Positions 24,132-33,758 of a stretch of DNA of 40,736 nt are shown here, piece after piece (the first letter of the stretch is position 1; every line of letters begins with the position of its first letter). Made by a program: the position numbers and the translations under genes. A model generated the notes under the pieces. It saw only the letters and a list, made by a program, of their open reading frames with translations, had not been told where the DNA came from and searched no databases. Source of the DNA: an uncultured Porphyromonadaceae bacterium (lineage in GTDB: Bacteria > Bacteroidota > Bacteroidia > Bacteroidales > Muribaculaceae); NCBI GenBank assembly GCA_947643665.1, contig CANRWW010000024.1:1-40736 (forward strand), in the 5' to 3' direction.

Positions 24132-25202
24132 TTAATCTATTACAATTTCAAATTGGTCTATATCGCCGGTACGGTGAGCCAGGTGCTTTGTCGCCGGTGA
24201 AATGCCGAACAGCGGTGAATAAGTCTTTATTCCGATGGTTTTTCCATCCGGTTTGAACTCTAGTATACGGAGCCAACCGTCACCGCCGTTTCCTTCCCAT
24301 CCTCCTCCGAGCACTTGTACATTGAACATCATCTGATGCAAATTATGTCCGTTTGCGTTTTTGTCTACCCGGTATGCCACAGAATCTTCAAAGTCTCCTG
24401 GAGTTCCCGTATGTCCGCAGATGGCGAGGACGATATTTTTTGATGGTTGGAGCAATTTATCCCAAACCTGTTGTCCCCAGTTTCGCGGTGATATCTGATA
24501 TGGCTCGTTATCGGTACGGCTGGCGTTGCGTTCATTCAGCAAAGAATGCGTAAGGTATATCACCTTATGGTTCTTATAACGATCGCTTTCAATTAAGTTG
24601 GCAGTCCAATCAAGTACTTCATCACGAGGTGCAAATTCATTGCAGATAACCAATATTTTCCCCCAGCCCGGCTGTTCAAACTCAAATGCGGCATTTTCAA
24701 GGGATTCTACGCCATTGCGGTTGGGGAATACTGCTACTGCACAATCATACCAGGTTTTATTCCGTTCAATCGGGAAATATTCCGGAAATTTGGTGTTCCC
24801 GTTTTCAGAATGGCGGTAGCCGTATTCATGGTTACCTGTGGAAATTATATAGGGAACTTTATTGTCAAGACGTCCGAACGACCGTGATATTGCTTCCCAC
24901 ATTTCCCGTGATGTCTGGTTTAGCATCCTGCGGTTACGTACAAGGTTGTCGTTTTGTTCCACCAAATCGCCTGTGCAAAGCACTGCTTTTATTTTCAGGT
25001 TATCAATATTGTCTGCGATCCAGGCTGTCTGAAGATCAAAAAGGGGTTGGTTTATGTCATATTTGATGTAACCCTGTGGATCGCCCAAAAGAATCATGGA
25101 GAATGACTGTGGGTCATCAAGATGTTGCTGGTCAGCTCTGTCTTGTGCGGAAATGGAAAGAGTGGAAGCTAGAAGGACAAGTCCCAAGCATTGTTTATTC
25201 AT
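24132..25202 (-). CDS. Secreted calcineurin-like metallophosphoesterase
   Basis: A 356-residue exported phosphoesterase from the ATG at 25202 (M-N-K-Q-C-L-G-L); an upstream in-frame ATG at 25229 overlaps the promoter element and is unlikely. The signal peptide ends near S-I-S-A-Q. The dimetal motifs are in order: G-D-P-Q, G-D-L-V, G-N-H-E, then T-H-S-L and G-H-T-G. The first motif has Gln where many family members have His (D-x-H), as in the D-P-Q group that includes CPPED1-like enzymes. Substrate unknown; a periplasmic or surface phosphate-scavenging role is possible. It is flanked by its own -7 element and terminator and so is probably monocistronic. Confidence 0.87.
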   Translation of the reverse strand: MNKQCLGLVLLASTLSISAQDRADQQHLDDPQSFSMILLGDPQGYIKYDINQPLFDLQTAWIADNIDNLKIKAVLCTGDLVEQNDNLVRNRRMLNQTSREMWEAISRSFGRLDNKVPYIISTGNHEYGYRHSENGNTKFPEYFPIERNKTWYDCAVAVFPNRNGVESLENAAFEFEQPGWGKILVICNEFAPRDEVLDWTANLIESDRYKNHKVIYLTHSLLNERNASRTDNEPYQISPRNWGQQVWDKLLQPSKNIVLAICGHTGTPGDFEDSVAYRVDKNANGHNLHQMMFNVQVLGGGWEGNGGDGWLRILEFKPDGKTIGIKTYSPLFGISPATKHLAHRTGDIDQFEIVID

Positions 25203-25239
25203 AATGGTGAGGTTTGTGACGTTTAACACTTTTATACTA

Positions 25240-25247
25240 CAAAGTTA
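25240..25247 (-). promoter_or_regulatory. Candidate -7 element for the metallophosphoesterase
   Basis: TAACTTTG on the minus strand matches TAnnTTTG exactly, 37 bp before the ATG at 25202. The nearest TTG sequences are 12 or 28 nt upstream, so the -33 element is poor. Confidence 0.5.
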
Positions 25248-25300
25248 ACCTAATGATTGCAAAAGGAAAGGTGAACAAGTGTTAAACATATATGCCTCTG

Positions 25301-26728
25301 TTATCTTGCCGAAGCAAAAGACTGATATCGTTGCTTTATTTTAAAACCTGTATACGCGAGGAGCAAACTCATGCATGGAGACAAGATATTAAAAATGCAA
25401 TATGGCAAGTAACTTAATGTCGCAACACCCAAAACTGTGCTCTGGGTTATCCCGCATGAATTCCATGGAATCAGCACGGAAGTCACAGAAACGGAGTCCT
25501 CTATTGTACGGCTTAGTAGTCTTGGCTCAAGTCCGCATCGGCGATATACGTTGCGAAACATGTTGCCGGTTATTATTAGCGACAGATATTGATCCGCGGT
25601 GCAAGAATTCATAAAAAGTCCTCCGCCTACGGTCGCACCGACAACAGATGTGCGTTTGCGCAGTTTTTTTGTAAATGCGGTAGTGACCACAGACAGCATT
25701 CCGGTACCGATCATTACGCTTCCGAAAACCATCGCGCTTAACACAAGGGCTATGGTTGGCAACATTCCTACGATTCCCCCTGTTGACACAAGATTGTCAA
25801 GTGAAACATCTCCGGTGGAGATAGACGAACCTTTAAATATTGAAACAAATGCTTCCTGTAATGTCATAGATGTATCATGCTGAAATATAAATATACCGGC
25901 AAAACCCATACCGGCAGCCGTTGCGAGTGTGATGATTGTTGGTACACGTGCCGCGATAAGAAGCAATGTAAGAATCGGTATTGCCAATGTGTATGGAGTG
26001 ATATTGAAAGCTCCATGCAAAGCGTGGCAAAAATTACTGTCTGTATCTGTACCGTCTATGGATGATAAAAATCCGACACCGGCAAATATGGCGATTGCTA
26101 TTATGAAAGCCGGCATAGATGAAAGCATCAGATATCTGATATGCTTGAACAGATCCACTCCACATGCGGAAGATGCAACCACGGTTGTATCACTCAACGG
26201 TGAAATCTTGTCACCGAAGTACGCACCGGATATTATTGCTCCCGCAATCCATCCGTCGCTATACCCCATTAATTTACCGACACCCATAAATGCCACCCCA
26301 ATAGTTGCAATAGTGCTCCACGAACTGCCGGTAAGTACAGAAACCAGGGCACATACACAGCAAGCGATAGATAAAAACAGTTTGGGTGACAGCCATTGTA
26401 ATCCATAATCAATCAATGTGGGAACCACTCCCGATAGCATCCACGTAGTGGCTATCATGGCAATACAGATTAGCATTGGAACAGCTGGAAGTATCTGTGA
26501 GCCGCTTCTGGATAATCCGGTACGTATGCCTCTTAATGTCAATGCCCCTGTTGCAGAAGCAAGAATAAGGCCTACCAAAGACGAGCCAAGTAAAACCACC
26601 GGTGACCATCGGTTTATTGCATCGGCTCCCTCTAATGCGATTATTACAATCAAACTAACAAGAAGCAATACTATGGGGGAAAGTGATGCCCATAGAGGGG
26701 CTCGTTTAGGCGCGGATACTGTTGTCAT
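25301..26728 (-). CDS. nhaC: NhaC-family Na+/H+ antiporter
   Basis: A 475-residue inner-membrane protein with about 11-12 hydrophobic segments, expected to exchange Na+ for H+ (some relatives exchange malate/lactate or other organic acids). Family signals include the polar motif L-T-G-S-S-W-S-T-I-A-T-I-G, G-A-Y-F-G-D-K-I-S-P-L-S-D-T-T in the middle, and the later S-C-T-A-D-Q-Y and I-P-W-N-S-C-G motifs. The substrate cannot be fixed beyond the family. It is 144 bp downstream of menE on the same strand with no visible terminator or consensus promoter between, so read-through from the men genes is possible. Confidence 0.9.
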   Translation of the reverse strand: MTTVSAPKRAPLWASLSPIVLLLVSLIVIIALEGADAINRWSPVVLLGSSLVGLILASATGALTLRGIRTGLSRSGSQILPAVPMLICIAMIATTWMLSGVVPTLIDYGLQWLSPKLFLSIACCVCALVSVLTGSSWSTIATIGVAFMGVGKLMGYSDGWIAGAIISGAYFGDKISPLSDTTVVASSACGVDLFKHIRYLMLSSMPAFIIAIAIFAGVGFLSSIDGTDTDSNFCHALHGAFNITPYTLAIPILTLLLIAARVPTIITLATAAGMGFAGIFIFQHDTSMTLQEAFVSIFKGSSISTGDVSLDNLVSTGGIVGMLPTIALVLSAMVFGSVMIGTGMLSVVTTAFTKKLRKRTSVVGATVGGGLFMNSCTADQYLSLIITGNMFRNVYRRCGLEPRLLSRTIEDSVSVTSVLIPWNSCGITQSTVLGVATLSYLPYCIFNILSPCMSLLLAYTGFKIKQRYQSFASAR

Positions 26729-26872
26729 TTATATAATATTATTTACCTGGTTGTGAAAATTTACAGTGATTTCAGGTTACAATTATCCTACAGGAAACAT
26801 TATGATAACGTTCCCGACGTTTTATTATTATACCGTTGATATGATTCTAAAAAATGTCCTGTATTTTTAAGT

Positions 26873-27847
26873 TTATTTTGCTTCACGCAAAATCTTTCCG
26901 GTTGTTGTACGTGGCAGCCTACAAACGGTATTTACAACTGCCGGCACCGCATATTTCGGAAGAATGCGGTTACAGATATCAATGACAGTGTTTTTATTAA
27001 TAGTCTTTTCGGGATCTTCTATCGTAATTCCCACGGAATCTCCCCATTTTGGATGGGATACTTTATGAATATAAAAAGGACAATGAAGTTCTTTTGCCAA
27101 TAGATGTTCTAATTCTTCGGGATGGAATTTGATGCCACCGGAATTAATTACATTGTCATATCTGCCAACCCATTGGAATGAAGTCGGGCTCTCAATCTTT
27201 ACTACATCATTGGTTGTAAGTGTACCGAAACTGTAAGATGGAGCGGTTACAATAAGGCAGTCCCTGTGATCTGTCGTAAAAGTCACACCGGGAAGTGCGT
27301 TATATATGGAGCTGCCTATTTTTCGCAGTGCCACATGGCTGCAAGTTTCTGTCATGCCATAGGTGGCATATGTGTTCCATGGCATCTCAGACAGTTTTTG
27401 TTCCAAGTGTTCGGATATGGGAGCTCCACCGACTATCAGATTCCTGATTGTACTGGTTGCATTGATATTGCCAATAAGGCTTTCTGCTTGTGAAGGAACG
27501 ACACACATCAGGTCAATGCTTCTGAGTCCCTCTGTCAATTCTTGGAGTGGATGATTGGATGGAGTTTCTGTCAAAAGAGAACATCCGGCTTCACAGGCTC
27601 GCACAAGCATCATTTTACCTGCGATATAATTGGCCGACAAAGGGGAAAACAGGCATGAATTCTTATCTATGTTGAAAAAACGGTTTGTAGCACGGGCAGA
27701 GCCGGTCATGTCGCTTTTGGAAAGTAGAATTTGTTTTGGTTTACCTGTCGAACCGGAAGTATGGGCAACAATGAATGGATCTTCCGAAAGCCACTCTTTC
27801 ATGAACTGTCCATACTCCTCTGTAAGCATGAAATTCAATTTATCCAT
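26873..27847 (-). CDS. menE: o-Succinylbenzoate-CoA ligase, short form
   Basis: MenE activates o-succinylbenzoate with ATP and CoA in menaquinone synthesis. The ANL-superfamily motifs are present: H-T-S-G-S-T-G-K-P-K (about 29-38), Y-G-M-T-E-T, G-R-Y-D-N-V-I-N-S-G-G-I-K and the C-terminal catalytic Lys in T-T-T-G-K-I-L-R. At 324 residues it lacks roughly the first 100 residues of the E. coli type. Starts at 27847 (M-D-K-L) or 27865 (M-P-M-N) are both possible; either overlaps the end of menC, giving translational coupling. It is the last men gene of the cluster. Confidence 0.9.
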   Translation of the reverse strand: MDKLNFMLTEEYGQFMKEWLSEDPFIVAHTSGSTGKPKQILLSKSDMTGSARATNRFFNIDKNSCLFSPLSANYIAGKMMLVRACEAGCSLLTETPSNHPLQELTEGLRSIDLMCVVPSQAESLIGNINATSTIRNLIVGGAPISEHLEQKLSEMPWNTYATYGMTETCSHVALRKIGSSIYNALPGVTFTTDHRDCLIVTAPSYSFGTLTTNDVVKIESPTSFQWVGRYDNVINSGGIKFHPEELEHLLAKELHCPFYIHKVSHPKWGDSVGITIEDPEKTINKNTVIDICNRILPKYAVPAVVNTVCRLPRTTTGKILREAK

Positions 27848-28892
27848 ATACCGGTTCATGGGCAATGTCCCATAATGTCAGTGAATTGATTTGTTCTTTA
27901 GCACAGGATAATTGGTCACCTTGCAGGCACAGCGGGCTCGGAAAATTATCTACATATAAAGCGCCGGTTCCAAGCCCTTGGGGAATTGCCGGTTCATATT
28001 TTGATACCCATTGGGCAATTGCATTCAGACCAATGTTTGATTCAAGGGCGGAAGTCGCCCACCATCCTATCCCTCTTTCTTTAGATAGTGCAATCCACCG
28101 GTCTGCTTCTTCAAACCCTCCGCATAATGATGGTTTGAGTATTATATATGATGGCTTAATGGTATCCAGCATCTCAGCTTTGACACCATCACCATTATAT
28201 CCGATCAATTCTTCATCCAAAGCTATTGGTATCGGAGATAGTTCGCATATGTTTGCCATCTTTTCCCATTGGCGTGGCTTTATTGGTTGCTCAATTGAGT
28301 GTATGTCAAATTCTGCAAGCCTTTCCAGCTTATTTAACACTTCTTGGGGATCAAAAGCGCCATTGGCATCTAAGCGTAATTCAATATCAGATGAAGAAAA
28401 CTCGTTTCTTATGCCTCTTAGCAATTCGATTTCATCTTCAAAACTTATCCCGCCGATCTTCAATTTTACACATTTGAAGCCTTGGTTAAGTTTTTGTGCA
28501 ATACGTTTTTTCATCGTTCTTTTGTCTCCCATCCATACAAGACCGTTTATAGTAATGGATTTTTCTCCATCTGTGAAAGAGGACTTGATGAATCGTTGTA
28601 TCCCACCGTTTGTCAAATCTGCCAATGCGCTTTCAAATCCAAAACGGATTGAAGAGACAGGAGGGAGATCCAAGGGCGAGGAACATGCTTGTGCCAAGAG
28701 CTTTTCATAGTCTTTTGTATCTTCCGCACTCAACCCGCGAAATAAGGCACACTCCCCTATTCCATATCGCTCTGGATTATCGCTATCTCTGAGCAATATG
28801 ACATATGTTTCCTTGCTGTTCATTTTGGAACGGGATGTTATGGCAGTTTCTTTGAAACGCAGGGAGATGTGTCTGTATTCCGCTTGAAGCAT
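27840..28892 (-). CDS. menC: o-Succinylbenzoate synthase
   Basis: MenC dehydrates SHCHC to o-succinylbenzoate. From ATG 28892 (M-L-Q-A-E-Y-R; 350 residues), which avoids overlap with menB; the frame extends to 28964. It is an enolase-superfamily enzyme with the complete active site: Lys143-x-Lys145, metal ligands Asp175, Glu201 and Asp226, and Lys253. The I-E-Q-P-I segment is typical of MenC. It follows menB by 13 bp and overlaps menE, so these genes form one operon. Confidence 0.93.
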   Translation of the reverse strand: MLQAEYRHISLRFKETAITSRSKMNSKETYVILLRDSDNPERYGIGECALFRGLSAEDTKDYEKLLAQACSSPLDLPPVSSIRFGFESALADLTNGGIQRFIKSSFTDGEKSITINGLVWMGDKRTMKKRIAQKLNQGFKCVKLKIGGISFEDEIELLRGIRNEFSSSDIELRLDANGAFDPQEVLNKLERLAEFDIHSIEQPIKPRQWEKMANICELSPIPIALDEELIGYNGDGVKAEMLDTIKPSYIILKPSLCGGFEEADRWIALSKERGIGWWATSALESNIGLNAIAQWVSKYEPAIPQGLGTGALYVDNFPSPLCLQGDQLSCAKEQINSLTLWDIAHEPVYG

Positions 28893-28905
28893 ATAATGCT
28901 GTTTT

Positions 28906-29727
28906 TTATCCGGGAAATTTGGGAAATTGCTCAAAATTAGGATCGCGTTTCTCAAGAAATGCATTTTTACCTTCTTGAGCCTCTGGCATCAGATAATACA
29001 TAAGAGTGGCATCACCGGCAAACTCCATAAGGCCGGCCTGTCCGTCAAGCTCTGCATTCAAAGCGCGCTTTATCATTCTGATAGCCATAGGTGATCGTTT
29101 TAAGATTGTCTCACACCATTCTATAGTTTCCTCTTCCAGCCTTTCGAAGGGGACAACAGCATTTATCATGCCCATTTCAAGAGCTTCCTTTGCAGTGTAC
29201 TGGCGACACAGATACCATATTTCCCGTGCTTTTTTCTGGCCGACACAACGGGCCAGGTAAGAGGAACCGAAACCGGCGTCAAAACTTCCGACTTTAGGAC
29301 CGGTTTGACCGAACCGGGCATTTTCAGATGCGATGGACAGGTCACATACTACATTCAATACATTACCACCACCGATTGCATATCCGTTTACCATTGCAAT
29401 CACAGGCTTAGGTATTGAACGTATGGCTTTGTGCAGCTCCAATACATTCAGACGCGGAGTCCCGTCTGCATCAACATATCCCCCCAACCCTTTATAATGC
29501 TGGTCACCGCCGGAACAGAATGCTTTGTCACCAGCGCCGGTAAGTATTATAACACCTATTTCTGAATTGTTTCGGCAATAATTCATTGCCTCCAGCATTT
29601 CAAAATTGGTTTTTGGCCTAAAAGCGTTGTACACCTCAGGACGGTTGATCGTTATTTTTGCAATACCCTTATACTGTTCAAAAAGAATATCTTCGTATTC
29701 TTTTATCTTTTTCCATTCAATATTCAT
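28906..29727 (-). CDS. menB: 1,4-Dihydroxy-2-naphthoyl-CoA synthase
   Basis: MenB closes the second ring of the naphthoquinone from o-succinylbenzoyl-CoA. The 273-residue crotonase-family protein has the [11 protein letters not shown] motif, F-C-S-G-G-D-Q, the oxyanion region N-G-Y-A-I-G-G-G, and the MenB-specific [13 protein letters not shown]. The C-terminus E-K-R-D-P-N-F matches the family. It lies 29 bp after menD and 13 bp before menC. Confidence 0.96.
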   Translation of the reverse strand: MNIEWKKIKEYEDILFEQYKGIAKITINRPEVYNAFRPKTNFEMLEAMNYCRNNSEIGVIILTGAGDKAFCSGGDQHYKGLGGYVDADGTPRLNVLELHKAIRSIPKPVIAMVNGYAIGGGNVLNVVCDLSIASENARFGQTGPKVGSFDAGFGSSYLARCVGQKKAREIWYLCRQYTAKEALEMGMINAVVPFERLEEETIEWCETILKRSPMAIRMIKRALNAELDGQAGLMEFAGDATLMYYLMPEAQEGKNAFLEKRDPNFEQFPKFPG

Positions 29728-29756
29728 TTGATATGATGTATTTATAATAAAACCGA

Positions 29757-31475
29757 TTATTCTCCGGATATTTCCCTGTACGCTCTTGTATCTGTTGTTG
29801 AATCTGTGAAAACTTCCAAAATTACAGGTACAGTATTGGTTTCAATAAAGTCTTTTAATGAGTTTTCGAGTTCTTCCATGCATTTTGCCTTGAAATATTT
29901 GAAACCGTATGCATCTGCTATTTTCTCCAGAGGCAGGTTGTTTCCGCAACAGAAATATTTGTCACGTTCAGGAAGGTTACATGTTGTTTTGACAAACTTG
30001 AAAATGCCGCCGCCACCGTTATTGAACACGATAATCTTAATGCGATTTGACAGTAAGTTTGATGACAATGCCCCGATATCATACTGCATGCTCATGTCGC
30101 CTGTAATCAAAAGTGTTACACCATTGAAAACTGAGGCAGCGCCAATTGCTGTGGATATGCTTCCATCTATTCCGCTTACCCCCCGGTTACAGTCAATGCG
30201 GTGCATCTTGTTGGTTTTGTCGCATGCCAGCGCGTACCGGACACTCATGCCATTACTCAGTTGCAGATTCCAGCATGAAGGGATGCTATTGATAATCTTA
30301 TCAATGATCAACAACGCATTCCATGGGGCTGTTTTATATTGTATTTTCAATCTGTTTTTGACACTGTCCAATATATTTCTGGCATGACCAGACCAGATTG
30401 CCGCATATTCGTTTGGGCAATTTTGATATTTACAGAGATGTGACATGGCAGATGCAAACCGTGGGAAAAAACCAACAGGGGAAATTTCCACTCTTGTAGA
30501 CAGTTTTTTGAAACAATCTATGGAGCGGTCAGTTTCTCCAACATGCCAATGCTCTGTTATACGTGGGTTGCGCAGGAAACGCTTTAGGTTAGCAGATACG
30601 ATAGAACCGCCGAAACTGATAAGCAGATCCGGACTTAATATGTCGTATTCTTTCTCCCGTGTCAATGCAAAAAGCAAGTCGCATTGGGAATGTATCCCCT
30701 TTGCGTGGATATTGGCTGTTTCCTCTGCTACCACCACGACATTTGGTAGTGATGCAAGTTGGCCTAAAGCTCGGTTAAGAGAGGCATCCGGTTCTTGTAC
30801 CGAGCATACGATCATTATCCGTTTATCTATGCAATGGCTTGCCAAATCGCGTGCCAGCGATGTTGATATTCGGTCGCTGTAGCCTATCCATCCGATTTTA
30901 TTAAACCGCGCAATTTGAGTGTTACCATCTACGGATATCGTGTTGGTCAGTGGCATGGACAGTCCCACATTGATATGCACAGGTCCCCGGACTCCGCATA
31001 GTGCTGAGTGCATAGCATCATTAAGAATTCGGTTTGCATACCATATTTCTTCCTCTGAAAACAACTCAGCCCTGATATCTATACTTTTGCGTACGATATT
31101 GGATAATGCTCCTGCTTGCCTGATTGTCTGGCTGTCATTCTGGTCAATCCATTCTACTGGACGGTCTGCACTGATGGCTATCAATGGGAGGTTGCGATAA
31201 AACGCTTCCGCCAATGCAGGAGAATAATTCAGTACGGCAGTTCCTGATGTGCATACCAATGCCACCGGATCTCCTGTAATTTCTGCTATTCCCAAAGCGA
31301 TAAATGCAGCTGACCGTTCATCTATAACGGAATGGACTTTAAATGCATTACGGCGTGAAAAAGCCATTATAAGCGGGGCATTACGGCTGCCTGGAGAAGT
31401 TACCACATGTCTTATCCCATATGCCTCCATGCATTCAACAATCAGTCTGCATCCGGTCTTTTCTGTATCCGTCAT
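29757..31475 (-). CDS. menD: SEPHCHC synthase (2-oxoglutarate decarboxylase family)
   Basis: MenD condenses isochorismate with 2-oxoglutarate using thiamine diphosphate. I prefer ATG 31475 (M-T-D-T-E-K-T-G; 572 residues): the upstream start at 31520 would place the first codon inside a strong hairpin. Motifs include the N-terminal T-S-P-G-S-R-N-A-P, the glutamate in [11 protein letters not shown], the substrate-binding D-R-P region, and the ThDP-binding G-D-M-S-M-Q-Y-D...N-N-G-G-G-G-I-F. The gene is the first of menD-menB-menC-menE and lies downstream of serA. Confidence 0.95.
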   Translation of the reverse strand: MTDTEKTGCRLIVECMEAYGIRHVVTSPGSRNAPLIMAFSRRNAFKVHSVIDERSAAFIALGIAEITGDPVALVCTSGTAVLNYSPALAEAFYRNLPLIAISADRPVEWIDQNDSQTIRQAGALSNIVRKSIDIRAELFSEEEIWYANRILNDAMHSALCGVRGPVHINVGLSMPLTNTISVDGNTQIARFNKIGWIGYSDRISTSLARDLASHCIDKRIMIVCSVQEPDASLNRALGQLASLPNVVVVAEETANIHAKGIHSQCDLLFALTREKEYDILSPDLLISFGGSIVSANLKRFLRNPRITEHWHVGETDRSIDCFKKLSTRVEISPVGFFPRFASAMSHLCKYQNCPNEYAAIWSGHARNILDSVKNRLKIQYKTAPWNALLIIDKIINSIPSCWNLQLSNGMSVRYALACDKTNKMHRIDCNRGVSGIDGSISTAIGAASVFNGVTLLITGDMSMQYDIGALSSNLLSNRIKIIVFNNGGGGIFKFVKTTCNLPERDKYFCCGNNLPLEKIADAYGFKYFKAKCMEELENSLKDFIETNTVPVILEVFTDSTTDTRAYREISGE

Positions 31476-31502
31476 TAGTAGATGTGTGGGATTATCGGAG
31501 TA

Positions 31503-31541
31503 ACGGGACGCCAATGACATTTTGCAATCCTGGCGTCCCGT
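31503..31541 (-). terminator. Strong hairpin between serA and menD
   Basis: ACGGGACGCCA (31503-31513) pairs perfectly with TGGCGTCCCGT (31531-31541) across a 17-nt loop. Read on the minus strand the tail is TACTCCG, without a U tract, so this may be a partial terminator, an RNA processing site or an attenuator rather than a full stop. It lies 22 bp after serA and 27 bp before the preferred menD ATG. Confidence 0.55.
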
Positions 31542-31563
31542 ATGATATTAGGTCGAATACGTG

Positions 31564-32484
31564 TTACTTGTTTACTCTGAAACGGTCAATCCCGTCACGG
31601 AGGAAAGCCACTACCTGGTTTGCTGCTGCTATACCGGCATTAATGTTCGCCTCAGCAGTCTGGGCGCCCATTTTCTTGGGTGTGAAGAATACTCGTCCGG
31701 CAAATTCTGCCTCCAAGTCCGCGGCGTTATCAGGACGTATATCTGCAACGTATTTCAAATCAGCACGTTCACGCAATGCTTTTTGCAATCCGTCTTCATC
31801 TATAACCTCTTTGCGTGCGGTGTTTACAAGTACGCCGTTTTTAGGTAACAGGGATATCAACTCATATCCTACAGATTTGCGTGTTTCGTCTGTAGCAGGA
31901 ATATGCAAGGATACAACTTTATTGTTCTTATACAATTCCTCTATAGAATGAATCGGTTTTACACCGGCTTCTGTCATTACTTCGTCAGGGCAATAGGGGT
32001 CAAGAGCAGATACTTCCATCCCGAACCCCTTGGCGATACGGGCTACATTACGTCCGACTTGGCCGAATGCATGTATACCAATCGCCTTGTCTTTAAGTTC
32101 TGTGCCGGATGTGCCATTATACATATTGCGCACTGCCATCACTGCCATTCCGAAAACAAGCTCTGCTACGGCATTGGAATTCTGCCCTGGAGTGTTTTCA
32201 ACGCAAACCCCGTGAGAAGTGGCGGCTGCAAGATCTACATTATCGTATCCTGCACCGGCACGTACCACGACTTTCAATTGTTTTGCAGCATCAAGTACTT
32301 CCGCACCTACTTTGTCAGAACGGATTATAAGCCCGTCCGCATTCGCTACTGCTGCTAGAAGTTCTTCTTTGGAAGCATATTTCTCAAGAAGCTCAAGCTC
32401 ATACCCGGCTTTTTCTATCACTTCACGTATGCCATTTACTGCTACCGCGGCAAATGGTTTCTCTGTCGCCACTAATACTTTCAT
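31564..32484 (-). CDS. serA: D-3-phosphoglycerate dehydrogenase, short type
   Basis: SerA oxidises 3-phosphoglycerate to phosphohydroxypyruvate, opening serine synthesis. The 306-residue protein is a D-2-hydroxyacid dehydrogenase with the R-A-G-A-G-Y-D-N-V-D motif, a Rossmann loop A-F-G-Q-V-G (139-144) and catalytic Arg224 (N-T-A-R-K-E). It has no C-terminal ACT or ASB domain, so no serine feedback site. The usual catalytic His (P-H-x-G) is replaced by Lys (T-P-K270-K271-M-G), the pattern of the type IIIK enzymes known from Entamoeba and Bacteroides. It lies 18 bp after serC, which supports the 3-phosphoglycerate assignment over other substrates. Confidence 0.93.
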   Translation of the reverse strand: MKVLVATEKPFAAVAVNGIREVIEKAGYELELLEKYASKEELLAAVANADGLIIRSDKVGAEVLDAAKQLKVVVRAGAGYDNVDLAAATSHGVCVENTPGQNSNAVAELVFGMAVMAVRNMYNGTSGTELKDKAIGIHAFGQVGRNVARIAKGFGMEVSALDPYCPDEVMTEAGVKPIHSIEELYKNNKVVSLHIPATDETRKSVGYELISLLPKNGVLVNTARKEVIDEDGLQKALRERADLKYVADIRPDNAADLEAEFAGRVFFTPKKMGAQTAEANINAGIAAANQVVAFLRDGIDRFRVNK

Positions 32485-32502
32485 ATGACTCTTGCTTATG
32501 GA

Positions 32503-33573
32503 TCAATGCTTTTTATCAAATTCTTTCATTGCTCCGACAAGGACATCAACACTTTCCATTGGGAGGGCGTTATACAGCGATGCACGGAATCCGCCTACTG
32601 AACGGTGTCCCTTAATGCCTACTATACCTTTGGATGTTGCAAACTCCATAAACGGTTTTTCCAGCTCTGCATATTCTGGCTTGAGCACAAAGCAGACATT
32701 CATAATCGAACGATCCTCATGATTTGGCACTGTTGACTCAAAGATTCTGCTTCCGTCAATGGCTTCATACAGTTTTGCAGCTTTGTCAAGATCACGTTTC
32801 TCAAGTTCCTTTATACCTCCCACTTCCTTGTAATAGCGGAGTGTCTGGAGTGCACTGAAAATCGGAAGAACTGGAGGCGTGTTGAACATTGACCCCTTGT
32901 CTGCATGGGTCTTATAGTTCAACATCGTAGGAATGGGGCGATCCACATGCCCCAAAGCATCCTCGCGCACTATTATGATTGTCGCACCTGCGGGAGCGAG
33001 GTTTTTCTGGGCGCCTGCATATATAATGTCATATTTGCTGACATCCACCTGACGTGAGAATATATCCGATGACATATCTGCCACCAGACGTGCCTTTACA
33101 TCAGGATCCTTACGGATTTCAGTGCCATATATAGTATTGTTAGTGGTATAGTGGAAATAATCCACATCAGAAGGAACTTCATAACCACGTGGTATGTAAT
33201 TATAATTTTTGTCTTCCGATGATGCCACTACATCTACCTCACCAAACAATTTCGCTTCCTTGACGGCTTTATGAGCCCAGACGCCGGTATCCAGGTAAGC
33301 GGCCTTTGTCTTGAGAAGGTTGAAAGGAACCATGGCAAATTGCAGGCTCGCACCACCGCCGAGGAAGAGCACATGATATCCCTCGGGAACTTCAAGAAGC
33401 TCTTTTACGAGAGCCTGAGCGTCATCCATTACTGCCTGAAACTCTTTTGAACGATGCGACACTTCAAGGATTGAAAGGCCTGTGTTGGCGAAATCAATCA
33501 CGGCATCTGCCGTATTTTTGATTGTGTAAGGAGTCAGGATCGAAGGACCTGCGTAAAAATTATGCTTCTTCAT
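32503..33573 (-). CDS. serC: Phosphoserine aminotransferase
   Basis: SerC transaminates phosphohydroxypyruvate with glutamate to give O-phosphoserine; it can also act in the PLP pathway on phosphohydroxythreonine. The 356-residue class V aminotransferase starts [12 protein letters not shown] and has H-R-S-K-E-F, the [12 protein letters not shown] motif, and the PLP Lys in [12 protein letters not shown]. The C-terminal [15 protein letters not shown] signature is typical. It has a consensus promoter upstream and heads the ser-men transcript. Confidence 0.97.
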   Translation of the reverse strand: MKKHNFYAGPSILTPYTIKNTADAVIDFANTGLSILEVSHRSKEFQAVMDDAQALVKELLEVPEGYHVLFLGGGASLQFAMVPFNLLKTKAAYLDTGVWAHKAVKEAKLFGEVDVVASSEDKNYNYIPRGYEVPSDVDYFHYTTNNTIYGTEIRKDPDVKARLVADMSSDIFSRQVDVSKYDIIYAGAQKNLAPAGATIIIVREDALGHVDRPIPTMLNYKTHADKGSMFNTPPVLPIFSALQTLRYYKEVGGIKELEKRDLDKAAKLYEAIDGSRIFESTVPNHEDRSIMNVCFVLKPEYAELEKPFMEFATSKGIVGIKGHRSVGGFRASLYNALPMESVDVLVGAMKEFDKKH

Positions 33574-33637
33574 ATGCGTAACTTATGAATTGAAAAATTT
33601 TATTTCACTATCGCGTGGAGCGAGAGGTTGTCTTTTG

Positions 33638-33667
33638 CAAAGTTAACGTTTATTTGTTTCTTTACAA
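33638..33667 (-). promoter_or_regulatory. Bacteroidetes-type promoter for serC-serA(-men)
   Basis: On the minus strand, TTG (33665-33667) is followed by 19 nt and TAACTTTG (33638-33645). The start site would be near 33631, giving a leader of about 58 nt. Confidence 0.75.
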
Positions 33668-33758
33668 GCAATACTTCAAAAAAATTTTCACAAAAAAGAT
33701 ACGCAAAATTCCCTATGTGCTTAACCCTCCGGTCAAGATAATGAAAAATCAAGCACTA

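Noticed and set aside
26729-26872. AACGT-5 nt-ACGTT inverted repeat in the menE-nhaC gap as a terminator
   Set aside because: The stem is 5 bp and not followed by a U tract on the minus strand, the strand both genes use.
27865-28710. Long plus-strand open frame (281 codons) opposite menC
   Set aside because: It is antisense to menC, whose enolase-superfamily residues are complete; the plus-strand frame has Ser/Pro-rich, family-less sequence typical of a shadow frame.
29806-30387. Plus-strand open frame of 193 codons opposite menD
   Set aside because: It lies wholly antisense to the ThDP-binding half of menD and has no recognisable domain.
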